From the NCBI RefSeq assembly GCF_040782645.1, contig NZ_CP160403.1, positions 1,302,001 to 1,366,000 of the forward strand: a DNA stretch of 64,000 nucleotides, given 5' to 3'. This DNA comes from Streptomyces sp. HUAS ZL42 (lineage in GTDB: Bacteria > Actinomycetota > Actinomycetes > Streptomycetales > Streptomycetaceae). A program made the position numbers and the translations under genes. Shown piece by piece: positions 8,112-16,854 of this stretch. Below the pieces are notes generated by a model, which saw only the letters and a program-made list of their open reading frames with translations, was not told where the DNA came from and did not search any database. Each line of letters starts with the position of its first letter. Position 1 is the stretch's first letter.

Positions 8112-9566
8112 TCAGTCGAGCGAGACGACGACGGACTTGACCTTGGTGTAGGAGGTGAGGGCCTCGGGGCCGTACTCGCGGCCGAAGCCTGAGTCCTTGA
8201 CGCCCCCGAAGGGGACCGCGGGGTCGAGCATGGCCCAGTCGTTGATCCAGACGATGCCTGCCTGCAGCCGGTCGGCGACGCGGTGGGCGCGGGCCAGGTT
8301 GCTCGTCTGCACGCCCGAAGCCAGGCCGTACGGCGTGGAGTTGGCGAGGGCGACGGCCTCGTCCTCGGAGTCGAAGGGCTGCACGGTCAGGACCGGGCCG
8401 AAGATCTCCTCCTGCACGACCCGGGAGTCGTTGGGGAGGTCGGCGATCACGGTCGGCTTGTAGTAGTAGCCGCCGTCCAGGTCGAGCCGCTCGCCGCCGC
8501 AGACGATGCGGCCGCCCTCCTTGCGGGCCAGGTCGACGTACTCCTCGACCTTGCGCAGGTGCTTCTCCCCCGCCATCGGCCCGACGACGGTCTCGGGCCG
8601 GCGGGGGTCGCCGAGGGGCACGCCGGGCACGGCCTCGCCGAGGATGCCGAGCAGGGTGCTGTAGACGGAGCGCGCCACCAGCAGGCGCGGGCCGCCCATG
8701 CAGAACTGGCCGCTGTTGAAGACGAACCCCTTGATGATCGCGCCGACGGCCTTCTCCAGGTCGGCGTCCTCGAAGACGATGTGGGCCGCGTTGCCGCCGA
8801 GCTCCATGGTGACGGGCTTGAGCGACTCGCCGGCGACGCTCGCGGCGTGCCTGCCGACCGCGGTGGAGCCGGTGAAGGCGATCTTGTCCACGCCGGGGTG
8901 GCGCAGCAGCGCCTCGCCGGCCACCGGACCGGCGCCGGTCACGACGTTGACCACGCCGTCGGGGACGCCGGCCTTCTGCAGCAGCCCGGCCATGTACAGG
9001 GCGCTGAGCGGGGTCTCGTCGGCCGGCTTGTGGACGACGGTGTTGCCGGCCGCGAGGGCCGGGGCGAGCTTCGAGCCGGCCAGGATGAGCGGGAAGTTGA
9101 ACGGGGTGATCGCGGCGACCACACCGAGCGGGCCGCGCCTGGTGTAGGCGTGGGCGTTCATCGGGGTGTCGCGGGTGGCGCCGTCCAGGGAGTAGGCCAG
9201 GGAAGCGTAGTACTCGTAGTCGTTGGCCGCGTTCGTCACGTCGACGGCGTGGGCCAGTGTGATCGGCTTGCCGACGTCGAGGCTCTCCAGCTCGGCGATG
9301 TCGTCGGCGTTCTCGCGGATGAGCTGTGCCACACGGTGCAGGATCCGGCCGCGCTCGCGGCCGCTCAGGCCGGACCACTGGCCGGCGTCGAAGGCCTCGC
9401 GGGCGGCGCGTACGGCGGCGTCGACGTCGGCGGCGCCCGCCTCGGCGACGGTGGTGACGACCACGCCCCGCGACGGGTCGACCACCTCGGTGCGCGCTCC
9501 GTCGGCGGCCTCGCGCCACTGCCCTCCGATGAACAGTCGGCCGGGTTCCTTCTCGAAGGTGGTCAT
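8112..9566 (-). CDS. NAD(P)-dependent aldehyde dehydrogenase (benzaldehyde-type)
   Basis: A 484-residue aldehyde dehydrogenase. The family motifs are ITPFNFPLILAGSKLAPALA, FTGSTAVG, the general base Glu255 in MELGGN and the nucleophile Cys289 in NSGQFCMGG. It oxidises an aldehyde to the carboxylate in the cytosol. ATG 9566 was chosen because GAGGAG sits five bases upstream; the in-frame GTG at 9572 lies inside that ribosome binding site. It is the first gene of a pair with the alcohol dehydrogenase and is divergent from marR. A TTGACA -35 candidate on this strand overlaps the second inverted repeat upstream. Confidence 0.9.
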   Translation of the reverse strand: MTTFEKEPGRLFIGGQWREAADGARTEVVDPSRGVVVTTVAEAGAADVDAAVRAAREAFDAGQWSGLSGRERGRILHRVAQLIRENADDIAELESLDVGKPITLAHAVDVTNAANDYEYYASLAYSLDGATRDTPMNAHAYTRRGPLGVVAAITPFNFPLILAGSKLAPALAAGNTVVHKPADETPLSALYMAGLLQKAGVPDGVVNVVTGAGPVAGEALLRHPGVDKIAFTGSTAVGRHAASVAGESLKPVTMELGGNAAHIVFEDADLEKAVGAIIKGFVFNSGQFCMGGPRLLVARSVYSTLLGILGEAVPGVPLGDPRRPETVVGPMAGEKHLRKVEEYVDLARKEGGRIVCGGERLDLDGGYYYKPTVIADLPNDSRVVQEEIFGPVLTVQPFDSEDEAVALANSTPYGLASGVQTSNLARAHRVADRLQAGIVWINDWAMLDPAVPFGGVKDSGFGREYGPEALTSYTKVKSVVVSLD

Positions 9567-9597
9567 CACCACTCCTCAGCGTCGTCGCCAAGATTTC

Positions 9598-9650
9598 AAC
9601 CAACAGGATTCCTGTTGGTTCGCAGTCTCATTACAGACAGGTTTCCTGTC
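9598..9650. promoter_or_regulatory. MarR-type operators between the dehydrogenases and marR
   Basis: A perfect inverted repeat with 11-bp arms AACCAACAGGA and a single central base spans 9598-9620. A second, shorter inverted repeat GACAGG-TTT-CCTGTC spans 9636-9650. Both share the core ACAGG/CCTGT. They lie between the divergent starts at 9566 and 9670. On the minus strand TTGACA (9652-9647) overlaps the second repeat, so binding there would block the dehydrogenase promoter. Confidence 0.8.
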
Positions 9651-9669
9651 AATGGTTTAGTCTCTGCTC

Positions 9670-10116
9670 ATGGCCGGCACCCAGGTATCCCAGACAACCA
9701 AAGCACCTCCGTCGCTGCTCTACATGGTCAAGCAGGTCGAGCTGGTCGTGCGCTCCCATCTGGACGAGCTGGTCAAGCCGTCCGGGATCACGGCGCTGCA
9801 GTACACCGCGCTCACCGTGCTCGAGCGGCACGACGGCCTGTCGGCGGCACAGCTGGCCCGGGACTCGTTCGTCACCGCCCAGTCCATCGCGGACGTGGTC
9901 CGCTCCCTGGAGAACCGCGGACTGATCCGCCGGGAACGCAACCCCCGCAACCGGCGCGAGCTGCTGATCCTGCTGACCGACGACGGACGCGAGCTGCTCG
10001 CACGGCACGCCTGCGCCGTACGGGAGCTGGAGGAGCTGATGGTGCGCGACCTCACGGCGCACCAGACGGACCAGTTCCGCCAGGCCCTCTCCAAGGCCTG
10101 GCACGCGCTGTCGTAG
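9670..10116 (+). CDS. MarR-family transcriptional regulator
   Basis: A 148-residue protein of normal MarR length. The winged HTH is visible as LSAAQLARDSFVTAQSIADV followed by VRSLENRGLIRRERNPRNRR, with the wing at the RRE turn. MarR proteins bind palindromes as dimers and release on binding aromatic or phenolic ligands, which fits control of the divergent alcohol/aldehyde dehydrogenase pair. The two inverted repeats at 9598-9650 lie immediately upstream of its start. The effector could be the substrate of the pathway; this is inference. Confidence 0.9.
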   Translation: MAGTQVSQTTKAPPSLLYMVKQVELVVRSHLDELVKPSGITALQYTALTVLERHDGLSAAQLARDSFVTAQSIADVVRSLENRGLIRRERNPRNRRELLILLTDDGRELLARHACAVRELEELMVRDLTAHQTDQFRQALSKAWHALS

Positions 10117-10234
10117 CCCCGGCTACGGGATTCGCACAAACCCGGCCGGAGTCGGCCGCAATTCGAAGACATATGTCAATCGAACATGCTCAAATTCGCT
10201 CCAACGAGGGTAACTTGCAGGGCGGGGGATCGGC

Positions 10235-10657
10235 ATGCGCTCCCCGCCGGCGGAGCAGGTTGGAGGCGATGTCGTCGTGCAGCACGACTCTGCGGCGCCC
10301 ACCCGGCATCTGATCGTCCGCCGGGACCGGGGCTTCACGGTGCTGGAGTTCCACGGCGAGATCGACATCGCCTCGTCCGTGGAGATCGTCCCGCACCTGG
10401 ACGCCGCGACCGCGGCCCCCGGCCCCCGGGTCGTGATCGACCTGACCCGGGTGCAGTTCTTCGACTGCTCCGGCCTGCGCCTGCTGTACCGCGCCCGCAG
10501 CCGCGTCCTGAACCACGACGGACAGTTACTCCTCGTCTGCACCCACCCGTTGACCCTGCGCGTCCTGCGGGTCACCGGCCTGTCCCGGCTGCTGCCCCCG
10601 CGACCGACCCTGGACGCCGCCCTGGAGCAGCCCGAGGCCACGTCCGGAACGTTATGA
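10235..10657 (+). CDS. STAS-domain anti-sigma factor antagonist
   Basis: A 140-residue single STAS domain. The strand FTVLEFHGEIDIASS leads to the phosphorylation loop VQFFDCSGLRLL, in which Ser79 is the expected serine targeted by an anti-sigma kinase, as in SpoIIAA/RsbV. Such proteins switch sigma factors on by binding the anti-sigma factor when unphosphorylated. No partner kinase or sigma factor is adjacent, so it acts in trans. GC-rich GGGCGGGGG precedes ATG 10235. Confidence 0.88.
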   Translation: MRSPPAEQVGGDVVVQHDSAAPTRHLIVRRDRGFTVLEFHGEIDIASSVEIVPHLDAATAAPGPRVVIDLTRVQFFDCSGLRLLYRARSRVLNHDGQLLLVCTHPLTLRVLRVTGLSRLLPPRPTLDAALEQPEATSGTL

Positions 10658-10812
10658 CGGCGCTTTGAAGCGCTCCTTGACCATACCCGCGACGTGACGG
10701 GCCCCACCGTCCTGCCGCTCTCATGCCACGCCCCGGAAATCCGGTTGCGGGCCGCCGCCCCCGGCGCGCCATGATGGCGTCGTCCGTGTTCCCTCATGTG
10801 AGGATCCCCCGC

Positions 10813-10926
10813 ATGCGCCGACTCCTCGGAATCAACCAGCTTCCCCACTGGACGACGGTTCTCGAGGACTCGACCACGCATGGACACGCTGAACATCGGA
10901 ATCCTGGCCCACGTCGACGCCGGTAA
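10813..10926 (+). other. Short upstream ORF overlapping the ribosome-protection gene
   Basis: An ATG preceded by GAGG opens a 37-codon frame beginning MRRLLGINQLPHW. It runs through the start codon at 10880 of the Otr(A)-like gene in another frame and stops at 10926. Short leader ORFs are used to control some ribosome-targeting resistance genes. Here this is only a positional suggestion; the frame may be fortuitous. The rest of 10658-10812 shows nothing I recognise. Confidence 0.25.
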
Positions 10927-12745
10927 GACCAGCCTCACCGAGCGGCTGCTGTTCGACCACGGCGCCATCGACCGGCTCGGCAGCGTCGACACCGGTGACA
11001 CCCGGACGGACGACGGGGCGATCGAGCGGCAGCGCGGGATCACCATCCGGTCGGCCGTGGCCTCCTTCACCGCGCACGGCACGCAGATCAACCTCATCGA
11101 CACCCCGGGACACTCCGACTTCATCGCCGAGGTCGAACGCGCCCTGGAAGTGCTGGACGGGGCGGTGCTGCTGCTCTCGGCCGTCGAGGGCGTGCAGGCG
11201 CAGACGCGGGTGCTGATGCGGACCCTGCGCCGGCTGCGGCTCCCCACCCTGGTCTTCATCAACAAGATCGATCGCACGGGCGCCCGCGCCGAGGGACTGG
11301 TCGCGGACATCCGGCGCCGGCTCACCCCGCATGTGGTGCCGCTGAACGAGGTCACCGGCATCGGCACCGCCGACGCCAGCGTCCGGCCGTTGCCGCTCGC
11401 GGACCCCGCGGCCGAGGCCCTCGCCGACGTCGACCCGGGCATTCTCGCCGCGGTCGTGGACGGTCCCGCACCGACACCGGACGCCCTGCACACCGCCCTC
11501 GCCGCGCGCACCGCCGACGGGTCCTTCCACCCCGTGTTCTTCGGCTCGGCCCTCGGCGGGCAGGGCGTCGCGGAACTCGTCGAGGGAATCGTCCGGCTGT
11601 TCCCCGAGCCGAAAACGCCGGACGGCGCCGAGCCACGTGGCACGGTGTTCGCCGTACGACCGGGCCCCGGCGGCGAGCGGACCGCGTATCTGCGGCTGTA
11701 CGACGGTGAGGTGGCGCAGCGTCAGCGGCTGACGTTCCTGCGCCGGGAGTCAGACGGCCGGACCACCGAGGTGTCCGGACGGGTCAACCGCCTCGAGGTG
11801 ATCGGCCGCCCCGGACCGCTCACCGGCGGCAACATCGCTGCCCTGACCGGCTCGACGGGCATCCGCGTGGGCGACCGTCTCGGCGAACTCACCGACCGCG
11901 CCCCGCACTTCGCGCCGCCGACGCTGGAGACCCTGGTCAGGGCCCGGCGGCCCGAGCAGGCGGCGGCACTGCGCTCGGCCCTGCTCACCCTCGCCGACCA
12001 GGACACGCTGATGCATGCCCGTCCGGCGGCCGGCGGAGCCACCGCGTTGCTGCTGTACGGCGAGGTCCAGATGGAGGTGATCGCGGCGACGCTCGCCCAG
12101 GACTTCGGCATCGAGGCCCGCTTCGAGCCGGGCAGGGTCCGGTTCCTGGAGCGGCCCGCCGGGACCGGCGAGGCCTGGGACGAGATGCCGTGGCACGACC
12201 ACACCCGGTACTGGGCGACGATCGGGCTGCGCGTCGAACCGGGACCGTCCGGCTCCGGCGGGGTGTTCACATACGAGACGGAACTCGGCGCACTGCCTCG
12301 CGCCTTCCACCAGGCCGTCGAGGACACCGTGCACGCCACGCTCGAGACCGGCCCGCACGGCCGGCCCGTCACCGACTACCGGGTCACGCTGATCCGCTCC
12401 GGGTTCGCGGCGCCCATCAGCACCGCGGCCGACTTCCGCGGGCTCACCCCGATCGTGCTGCGCCGGGCGCTGGAGCGGGCGGGGACGCGGGTGTACGAGC
12501 CGTGCCACGCCTTCGAGGCGGAGGTGCCGCTGGACGCCCTCGCCCCGGTCACCGCTCAACTCGCCGCCCACGGAGCCGACTTCAAGGAGACGAAGGGAGG
12601 TGCGACGGCATGGTCGATCACCGGGGAGCTGCCCGCCCGGCATGTGCGCGAGGTCGAGCTGAAGCTGCCCGGCCTCACGCACGGCGAGGGCGTGTGGTGG
12701 TCCCGCCCCTCCGGCGACCGGGCCGTGTCACCAGGAGACCGGTAG
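10880..12745 (+). CDS. Otr(A)/TetM-type ribosomal protection GTPase
   Basis: A 621-residue translational GTPase. G1 is AHVDAGKTSLTERLL (residues about 10-24), the G3 motif is DTPGHSDF, and G4 is INKID; switch I contains RGITIRSAV. Domain order matches EF-G, but the N-terminal NIGILAHVDAGKTSLTERLL and the total length (TetM/OtrA are about 640-660 residues) fit tetracycline-type ribosome-protection proteins rather than housekeeping EF-G. Such proteins bind the ribosome and dislodge tetracyclines; some family members have no resistance phenotype. No tetracycline biosynthesis gene is nearby. It converges with the P450 gene, overlapping it by 18 bp. Confidence 0.82.
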   Translation: MDTLNIGILAHVDAGKTSLTERLLFDHGAIDRLGSVDTGDTRTDDGAIERQRGITIRSAVASFTAHGTQINLIDTPGHSDFIAEVERALEVLDGAVLLLSAVEGVQAQTRVLMRTLRRLRLPTLVFINKIDRTGARAEGLVADIRRRLTPHVVPLNEVTGIGTADASVRPLPLADPAAEALADVDPGILAAVVDGPAPTPDALHTALAARTADGSFHPVFFGSALGGQGVAELVEGIVRLFPEPKTPDGAEPRGTVFAVRPGPGGERTAYLRLYDGEVAQRQRLTFLRRESDGRTTEVSGRVNRLEVIGRPGPLTGGNIAALTGSTGIRVGDRLGELTDRAPHFAPPTLETLVRARRPEQAAALRSALLTLADQDTLMHARPAAGGATALLLYGEVQMEVIAATLAQDFGIEARFEPGRVRFLERPAGTGEAWDEMPWHDHTRYWATIGLRVEPGPSGSGGVFTYETELGALPRAFHQAVEDTVHATLETGPHGRPVTDYRVTLIRSGFAAPISTAADFRGLTPIVLRRALERAGTRVYEPCHAFEAEVPLDALAPVTAQLAAHGADFKETKGGATAWSITGELPARHVREVELKLPGLTHGEGVWWSRPSGDRAVSPGDR

Positions 12746-13918
12746 CCGCAGCGGACCGCGCGTCAGCTGCCCCTCCCGCCACTCGATGGTGTCCGGGGTG
12801 AACTCGGCGCGCAGGCCGGGGAAGCGGACCGCGAGACGGTGCAGGGCGAGTTCGAGTTCCAGTCGGGCGAGCCAGGCGCCCAGGCAGTGGTGGGGACCGG
12901 CCCCGAAGATCACGCTGGGTGCGGGCAGCGGTGCCGACAGGTCGGCCGGGCCCGGCGGGAAGACGTCAGGGTCGCGGCCGGCGGAGTTGGTCTGGGCGGC
13001 GACCACGCTGCCCGCCGGGATCGTCACCCCGCCGACCTCGACGTCCTGGACGGCCCGCCGGATCAGGCCGGGCAGCACCCTGCCCTCGCTGAGCGGGACG
13101 GTGCGCAGCAGCTGCTCGGCCGAGGTCGCCGCCGCGTGCTCGTCCACGGCGCACGCGGGCCAGTGCTCACGGCCGTCGGTAAGGAGGTAGACGACGATGT
13201 TGCCGAGGGCGGTCATGGTGGTCTCGTGACCGGCCACGACCAGGCCGCAGACCAGGGTCAGCAGCTGCAGGTCGTCGACACCGAGGGCGTCCCCCGCCGC
13301 CACCAGACCGCTCACCAGGTCGTCGCCGGGCGACTTGCGCCGCTCGGCGACCAGGTCGGCGGCGAACGCGCCGAACTCGGTCATGGCGGCCATCACCTGC
13401 TCCGCGGTGTGGGCGCCACCGGACAGGGCGTGGTCGGCCCAGTGCCGGATGCGGTCGCGGTCGAGGTGGTCGAGACCCATGAGGCGGCAGATCACCGAGA
13501 CGGGCAGGGGCCGCGTGAACCCCTCGACGATGTCGGCCGGCCGGGGCTGTGCCGCGAGGCCGTCGAGCAGGGACTCGACCACGGAGGCCACCCAGGGCCG
13601 CCACCGGGCGACCGCGCGGGGCGTGAACGCGCGCTGCACGGTGCCGCGCAGCCGCTGGTGTGCCGGGCCGTCCTGGTTGAGAAGCCCGTTCGGGTTGTCC
13701 AGCAGGTTCGGCACGACGAGCAGCGGTGGGGCGTCCTCGGCATGCAGTGACCGGCGGTCGAAGCGGGGGTCCATGAGCACCTGGCGCACATCGGCGTAGC
13801 GGCTGACGAGCCACACCGGGGTTCCGGTGGCCAGAGCGGTGAGCCGGGGCGGCCCGGGCTCCGGCAAGGGCGTGCGGTGCATGGGGCACAGGGGGCGCGA
13901 GCTGCTGTCTGCGGCCAT
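12728..13918 (-). CDS. Cytochrome P450
   Basis: A 396-residue class I bacterial P450. The I-helix oxygen-binding motif is VAGHETTMTA and the heme loop is FGAGPHHCLGAWLA with ligand Cys345; the PERF-like region is unusual (AGRDPDVF then PADLSAPLP), a common actinobacterial variant. ATG 13918 is preceded by AGGAGG at six bases; upstream codons lack a ribosome binding site. It would need separate ferredoxin and ferredoxin reductase partners, and none lies adjacent. Substrate unknown. It overlaps the convergent ribosome-protection gene at the 3' end. Confidence 0.9.
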   Translation of the reverse strand: MAADSSSRPLCPMHRTPLPEPGPPRLTALATGTPVWLVSRYADVRQVLMDPRFDRRSLHAEDAPPLLVVPNLLDNPNGLLNQDGPAHQRLRGTVQRAFTPRAVARWRPWVASVVESLLDGLAAQPRPADIVEGFTRPLPVSVICRLMGLDHLDRDRIRHWADHALSGGAHTAEQVMAAMTEFGAFAADLVAERRKSPGDDLVSGLVAAGDALGVDDLQLLTLVCGLVVAGHETTMTALGNIVVYLLTDGREHWPACAVDEHAAATSAEQLLRTVPLSEGRVLPGLIRRAVQDVEVGGVTIPAGSVVAAQTNSAGRDPDVFPPGPADLSAPLPAPSVIFGAGPHHCLGAWLARLELELALHRLAVRFPGLRAEFTPDTIEWREGQLTRGPLRLPVSW

Positions 13919-14064
13919 CCGGGCCTCCTGGAGCGCCGGAACAGGGAGGCCTTCCACGCTAGTGCGCCCGTCGTGCCTCCGTCAGGGGTCTCAATCGGCC
14001 AACAAGACGGTCTGGCAAGGACTTTGAGGGGCATTCGGACAGTAGAGGAAGGAGGGCCGTCGCC

Positions 14065-14727
14065 ATGACGACTCCCATCAGGCGCCTGTCCAGGCGCATG
14101 CCCGGCTGGGCGAAGGCAGTGAGCGCCGTCGTACTGGTGCTCGTCGTGTTCTTCGCCGGGATCCGGCTGAGCGTGCTCCCGGGCCTCAAGGACCTGTTCG
14201 GCACCGAGACACGCGACCGTTCGGGTCCCGCCCTGCTCCAGTCCATCCAGGACATCAGCCGTTACGACGCCGCCTCCGGCAACTTCCAGGTCGTCGTGGA
14301 CCTGGAGAAGGACGCCAAGTACCTGCCCGACGCGATCCGCGGCACCCGCACCCTGTACGTCGGGGCGGGCACCGTCGACGCCTACGTCGACCTCGGCAAG
14401 GTCGGCGAGAACGACGTGACGGTCAACGACGACCGTACGTCGGCCACGCTCCGGCTGCCGCACGCCCGGCTCGGCAAGCCGGCCCTGGACGCCGACCGCT
14501 CCTACGCGGTCTCCAAGCAGCGTGGTCTCCTCGACCGTATCGGGGACCTCTTCTCGGACAATCCCAACGGCGAACAGGCCGTGCAGAAGCTCGCCGTCAA
14601 GCACATCGGCGAGGCGGCGAAGGAGAGCCAGTTGACCGCACGGGCAGAGAAGAACACCACCGACATGCTCGAAGGGCTGCTGCGTTCCCTCGGCTTCAAG
14701 GAGGTGAAGGTGTCGTACGCCGCGTGA
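14065..14727 (+). CDS. DUF4230 membrane-anchored protein
   Basis: A 220-residue protein with one N-terminal membrane anchor (AVVLVLVVFFAGIRLSV, about residues 20-36). The extracytoplasmic domain has the DUF4230 pattern, seen in LLQSIQDISRYDAASGNFQV and RSYAVSKQRGLLDRI. Function is unknown. GGAAGGAGG lies about ten bases before ATG 14065. Its stop codon abuts the convergent mrpD stop without any spacer. Confidence 0.8.
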   Translation: MTTPIRRLSRRMPGWAKAVSAVVLVLVVFFAGIRLSVLPGLKDLFGTETRDRSGPALLQSIQDISRYDAASGNFQVVVDLEKDAKYLPDAIRGTRTLYVGAGTVDAYVDLGKVGENDVTVNDDRTSATLRLPHARLGKPALDADRSYAVSKQRGLLDRIGDLFSDNPNGEQAVQKLAVKHIGEAAKESQLTARAEKNTTDMLEGLLRSLGFKEVKVSYAA

Positions 14728-16488
14728 TCATGTGAGGGGCACGCCCGGCAGGGCCAGCGCGCCGAGCAGCGCAGCCCCCACCAGTACCCAGGCCACGTAG
14801 TCACCGACGTGCCCGGACTGCAGGCGCCGCAGTGGCAGCGCCCAGTCCGGGGCGGCCGGCAGCCCGGGGCGGGTGACGGCAACCGCGGCCAGGGCCACGG
14901 CCAGCAGGGTCGAGGTGAGTCCCAGCACCACGCCGACCGGGGTCCAGTGCACGGAGACGTGCACGCCTCCGGACCCGGCCTCGTTCACGGCGTGCGCCAC
15001 CACGCCGGCGAAGCCGGGGGCCACGCCGACGGCGAGGGATCCGGCGAGCAGCAGCGCCGGGACCACCGTCATGGTGTCGGGGATGCGGGCCAGCCGCTGC
15101 CGGGTCTCGGGCCGCTCTCCGGAGCCGGTCGTCTCGTGCTCGCCCCCGTCCTCGGGGCGCGGGCCGAGGCCGAGGAACACCCGTGCGGCGACCCGCAGTA
15201 CGGCTGCCGCGGTCACCGCCGACACGGCGACGTACAGCACGGTAAGCGGGCCGCCGACGGCCTCCTCCGTGATCGCCTTGCCGAGCGCCGTACCGAACGG
15301 CGGCAGCCCGGACAGCCCCAGGGCTCCGACGACGAACATCACGGCCACGGCGCGCAGTTGCCGGGCCCGCCCGTACAGGGCGTGCTCGTCGACGCTGCCG
15401 TACCGGTCGAGGAGGATGCCGGCGCAGGCGAACAGCGCCGCCTTCACCCCGGCATGGCCGAGGACGTACAGCGCGACCCCGTCGTCGGCCTCCGGCTTGA
15501 GTTCGCCGATGCCGATGAGGAACAGCCCCATGTGGGCGACCGTCGAGTACGCCAGCAGCCGTTTGATGTGCCGCTGGTACCAGCACATGACCGCGCCGAT
15601 CACCGCCGTCAGCGCGCCCAGCACGATCAGCGCGCGCTCCACCTCGGCCACGGGCACCCCGCCGGGTCCTGCGAAGACGGTTCCGTACACCCGCCATGCG
15701 CCGAACACGCCGAGTTCGACCATCACTCCCGACAGCAGCATGCACACGGGCGTGGGCGCGATCGCGTGCGCGTCCGGCAGCCAGAAGTGGAAGGGCACCA
15801 CGGCGGCCTTGACCAGCAGGCCGGTCAGGACGAGGACGAAGGCCGCGAGGACGAGAGCGTCGGGCCCGCCGTGCGCGTCGAGGCCGCGGCCGATCTGGGT
15901 CATCGCGAGCTCGCCGGTGCGCCCGTACAGCAGTCCGATCCCCATCAGCATGGCGTACGCGCCGAGGGAGTTGACGACCCCGAAGGTCAGTGCGCCCTGT
16001 ACGGCCTTGGGGTCGTCGATGCGGTAGCCGGTCAGCGCGTACGCGACCACGCTCATCAGCTCGAAGTACACGAACGCGTTGAACAGGTCCCCGGCGATCG
16101 CGAAGCCGCACATGCCCGCCTGGAAGACCAGCATCAGCGCGGGGTAGGAACCGGCGTGGCGGCGCGGTGGTTCCTCGAAGTAGTGCCAGGAGTACACCAG
16201 TGCCGCCAGCGTCAGCAGCGAGGCGAGTGAGGCCATGCCGAGCCCCGGCCCGTCCCCGACCAAGAGGATGCCTACGCTCTGCCCGTTCACCGGCCGCCAG
16301 GCGCCGACCCATTCGACCATCGGAGGCGAGGAGTTGAGCAGGAGGACGAGCGCGAGGGCCGCGTTGCCGGCCGCGACGGCGCAGCCGATCGCCTCGGCCG
16401 CGACCCGGGGCAGCCGGCGGCCGCCGGCGACCAGCAGACCCGCGCCGAGCAACGGGACCGCGACGAGCAGCGGGAGCAAATGGTGCAT
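14728..16488 (-). CDS. mrpD: Mrp-type Na+/H+ antiporter subunit D (NuoM/N-like)
   Basis: A 586-residue polytopic protein starting MHHLLPLLVAVPLL. The complex-I-like proton-translocating signature includes the conserved segments FNAFVYFELMSVVAYALTGY and VKAAVVPFHFWLPDAHAIAP (lysine in TM7, HFWLPDAH) and IKRLLAYSTVAHMG. It is the only NuoL/M/N-like subunit in this operon, so it is the probable ion-translocating core. The start overlaps the mrpC stop (TGATG). The C-terminal region after about residue 450 is a less conserved extension with a charged linker (EDGGEHETTGSGERPE). Confidence 0.88.
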   Translation of the reverse strand: MHHLLPLLVAVPLLGAGLLVAGGRRLPRVAAEAIGCAVAAGNAALALVLLLNSSPPMVEWVGAWRPVNGQSVGILLVGDGPGLGMASLASLLTLAALVYSWHYFEEPPRRHAGSYPALMLVFQAGMCGFAIAGDLFNAFVYFELMSVVAYALTGYRIDDPKAVQGALTFGVVNSLGAYAMLMGIGLLYGRTGELAMTQIGRGLDAHGGPDALVLAAFVLVLTGLLVKAAVVPFHFWLPDAHAIAPTPVCMLLSGVMVELGVFGAWRVYGTVFAGPGGVPVAEVERALIVLGALTAVIGAVMCWYQRHIKRLLAYSTVAHMGLFLIGIGELKPEADDGVALYVLGHAGVKAALFACAGILLDRYGSVDEHALYGRARQLRAVAVMFVVGALGLSGLPPFGTALGKAITEEAVGGPLTVLYVAVSAVTAAAVLRVAARVFLGLGPRPEDGGEHETTGSGERPETRQRLARIPDTMTVVPALLLAGSLAVGVAPGFAGVVAHAVNEAGSGGVHVSVHWTPVGVVLGLTSTLLAVALAAVAVTRPGLPAAPDWALPLRRLQSGHVGDYVAWVLVGAALLGALALPGVPLT

Positions 16489-16847
16489 CAGCCGCGCAGC
16501 TCCGAGAGTTCGTCGGGGTCGACGGTGCCATGGCGCTTGGAGACCTGCACGACGAGCGCCAGCAGCAGGGCGGTGACGGTGGCGCCGACGACGACGTCGG
16601 TGAGGGCGAGGGCCTGCACGACCGGGTCGACGACCGGCCGCGATCCCGGCTTCAGGTCCGAGAAGACGGGAGCCGTGGCGTCGTCCCGGTAGCCGACTGC
16701 GAGCAGCAGGACGTACGTGGCCGACTGGCATACGGCGAGGCAGCCCACGGCGTGGATCAGGTTGCGGCTGGTGGCCAGGCCGTAGCAGCCGACGAGGAAG
16801 ATCCAGACGGCGACCAGGTACGGAAGGACGTGCATCACGGCGGTCAC
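16488..16847 (-). CDS. mrpC: Mrp-type antiporter subunit C (NuoK-like)
   Basis: A 119-residue membrane protein with three segments, corresponding to NuoK/MnhC. The family pattern is visible in GCYGLATSRNLIHAVGCLAV and DPVVQALALTDVVVGATVTA, the second being the typical ALVLTAIVIG-like helix of subunit C. GTG 16847 has GGAGG about ten bases upstream. It ends one base into the mrpD start and begins seven bases after mrpB, so it is part of one transcript. Confidence 0.88.
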   Translation of the reverse strand: MTAVMHVLPYLVAVWIFLVGCYGLATSRNLIHAVGCLAVCQSATYVLLLAVGYRDDATAPVFSDLKPGSRPVVDPVVQALALTDVVVGATVTALLLALVVQVSKRHGTVDPDELSELRG

Positions 16848-16854
16848 AGCGGTC

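Noticed and set aside
8283..10313. Long plus-strand frame across the aldehyde dehydrogenase and marR
   Set aside because: Shadow composition; no domain recognised, and marR in another frame is clearly real.
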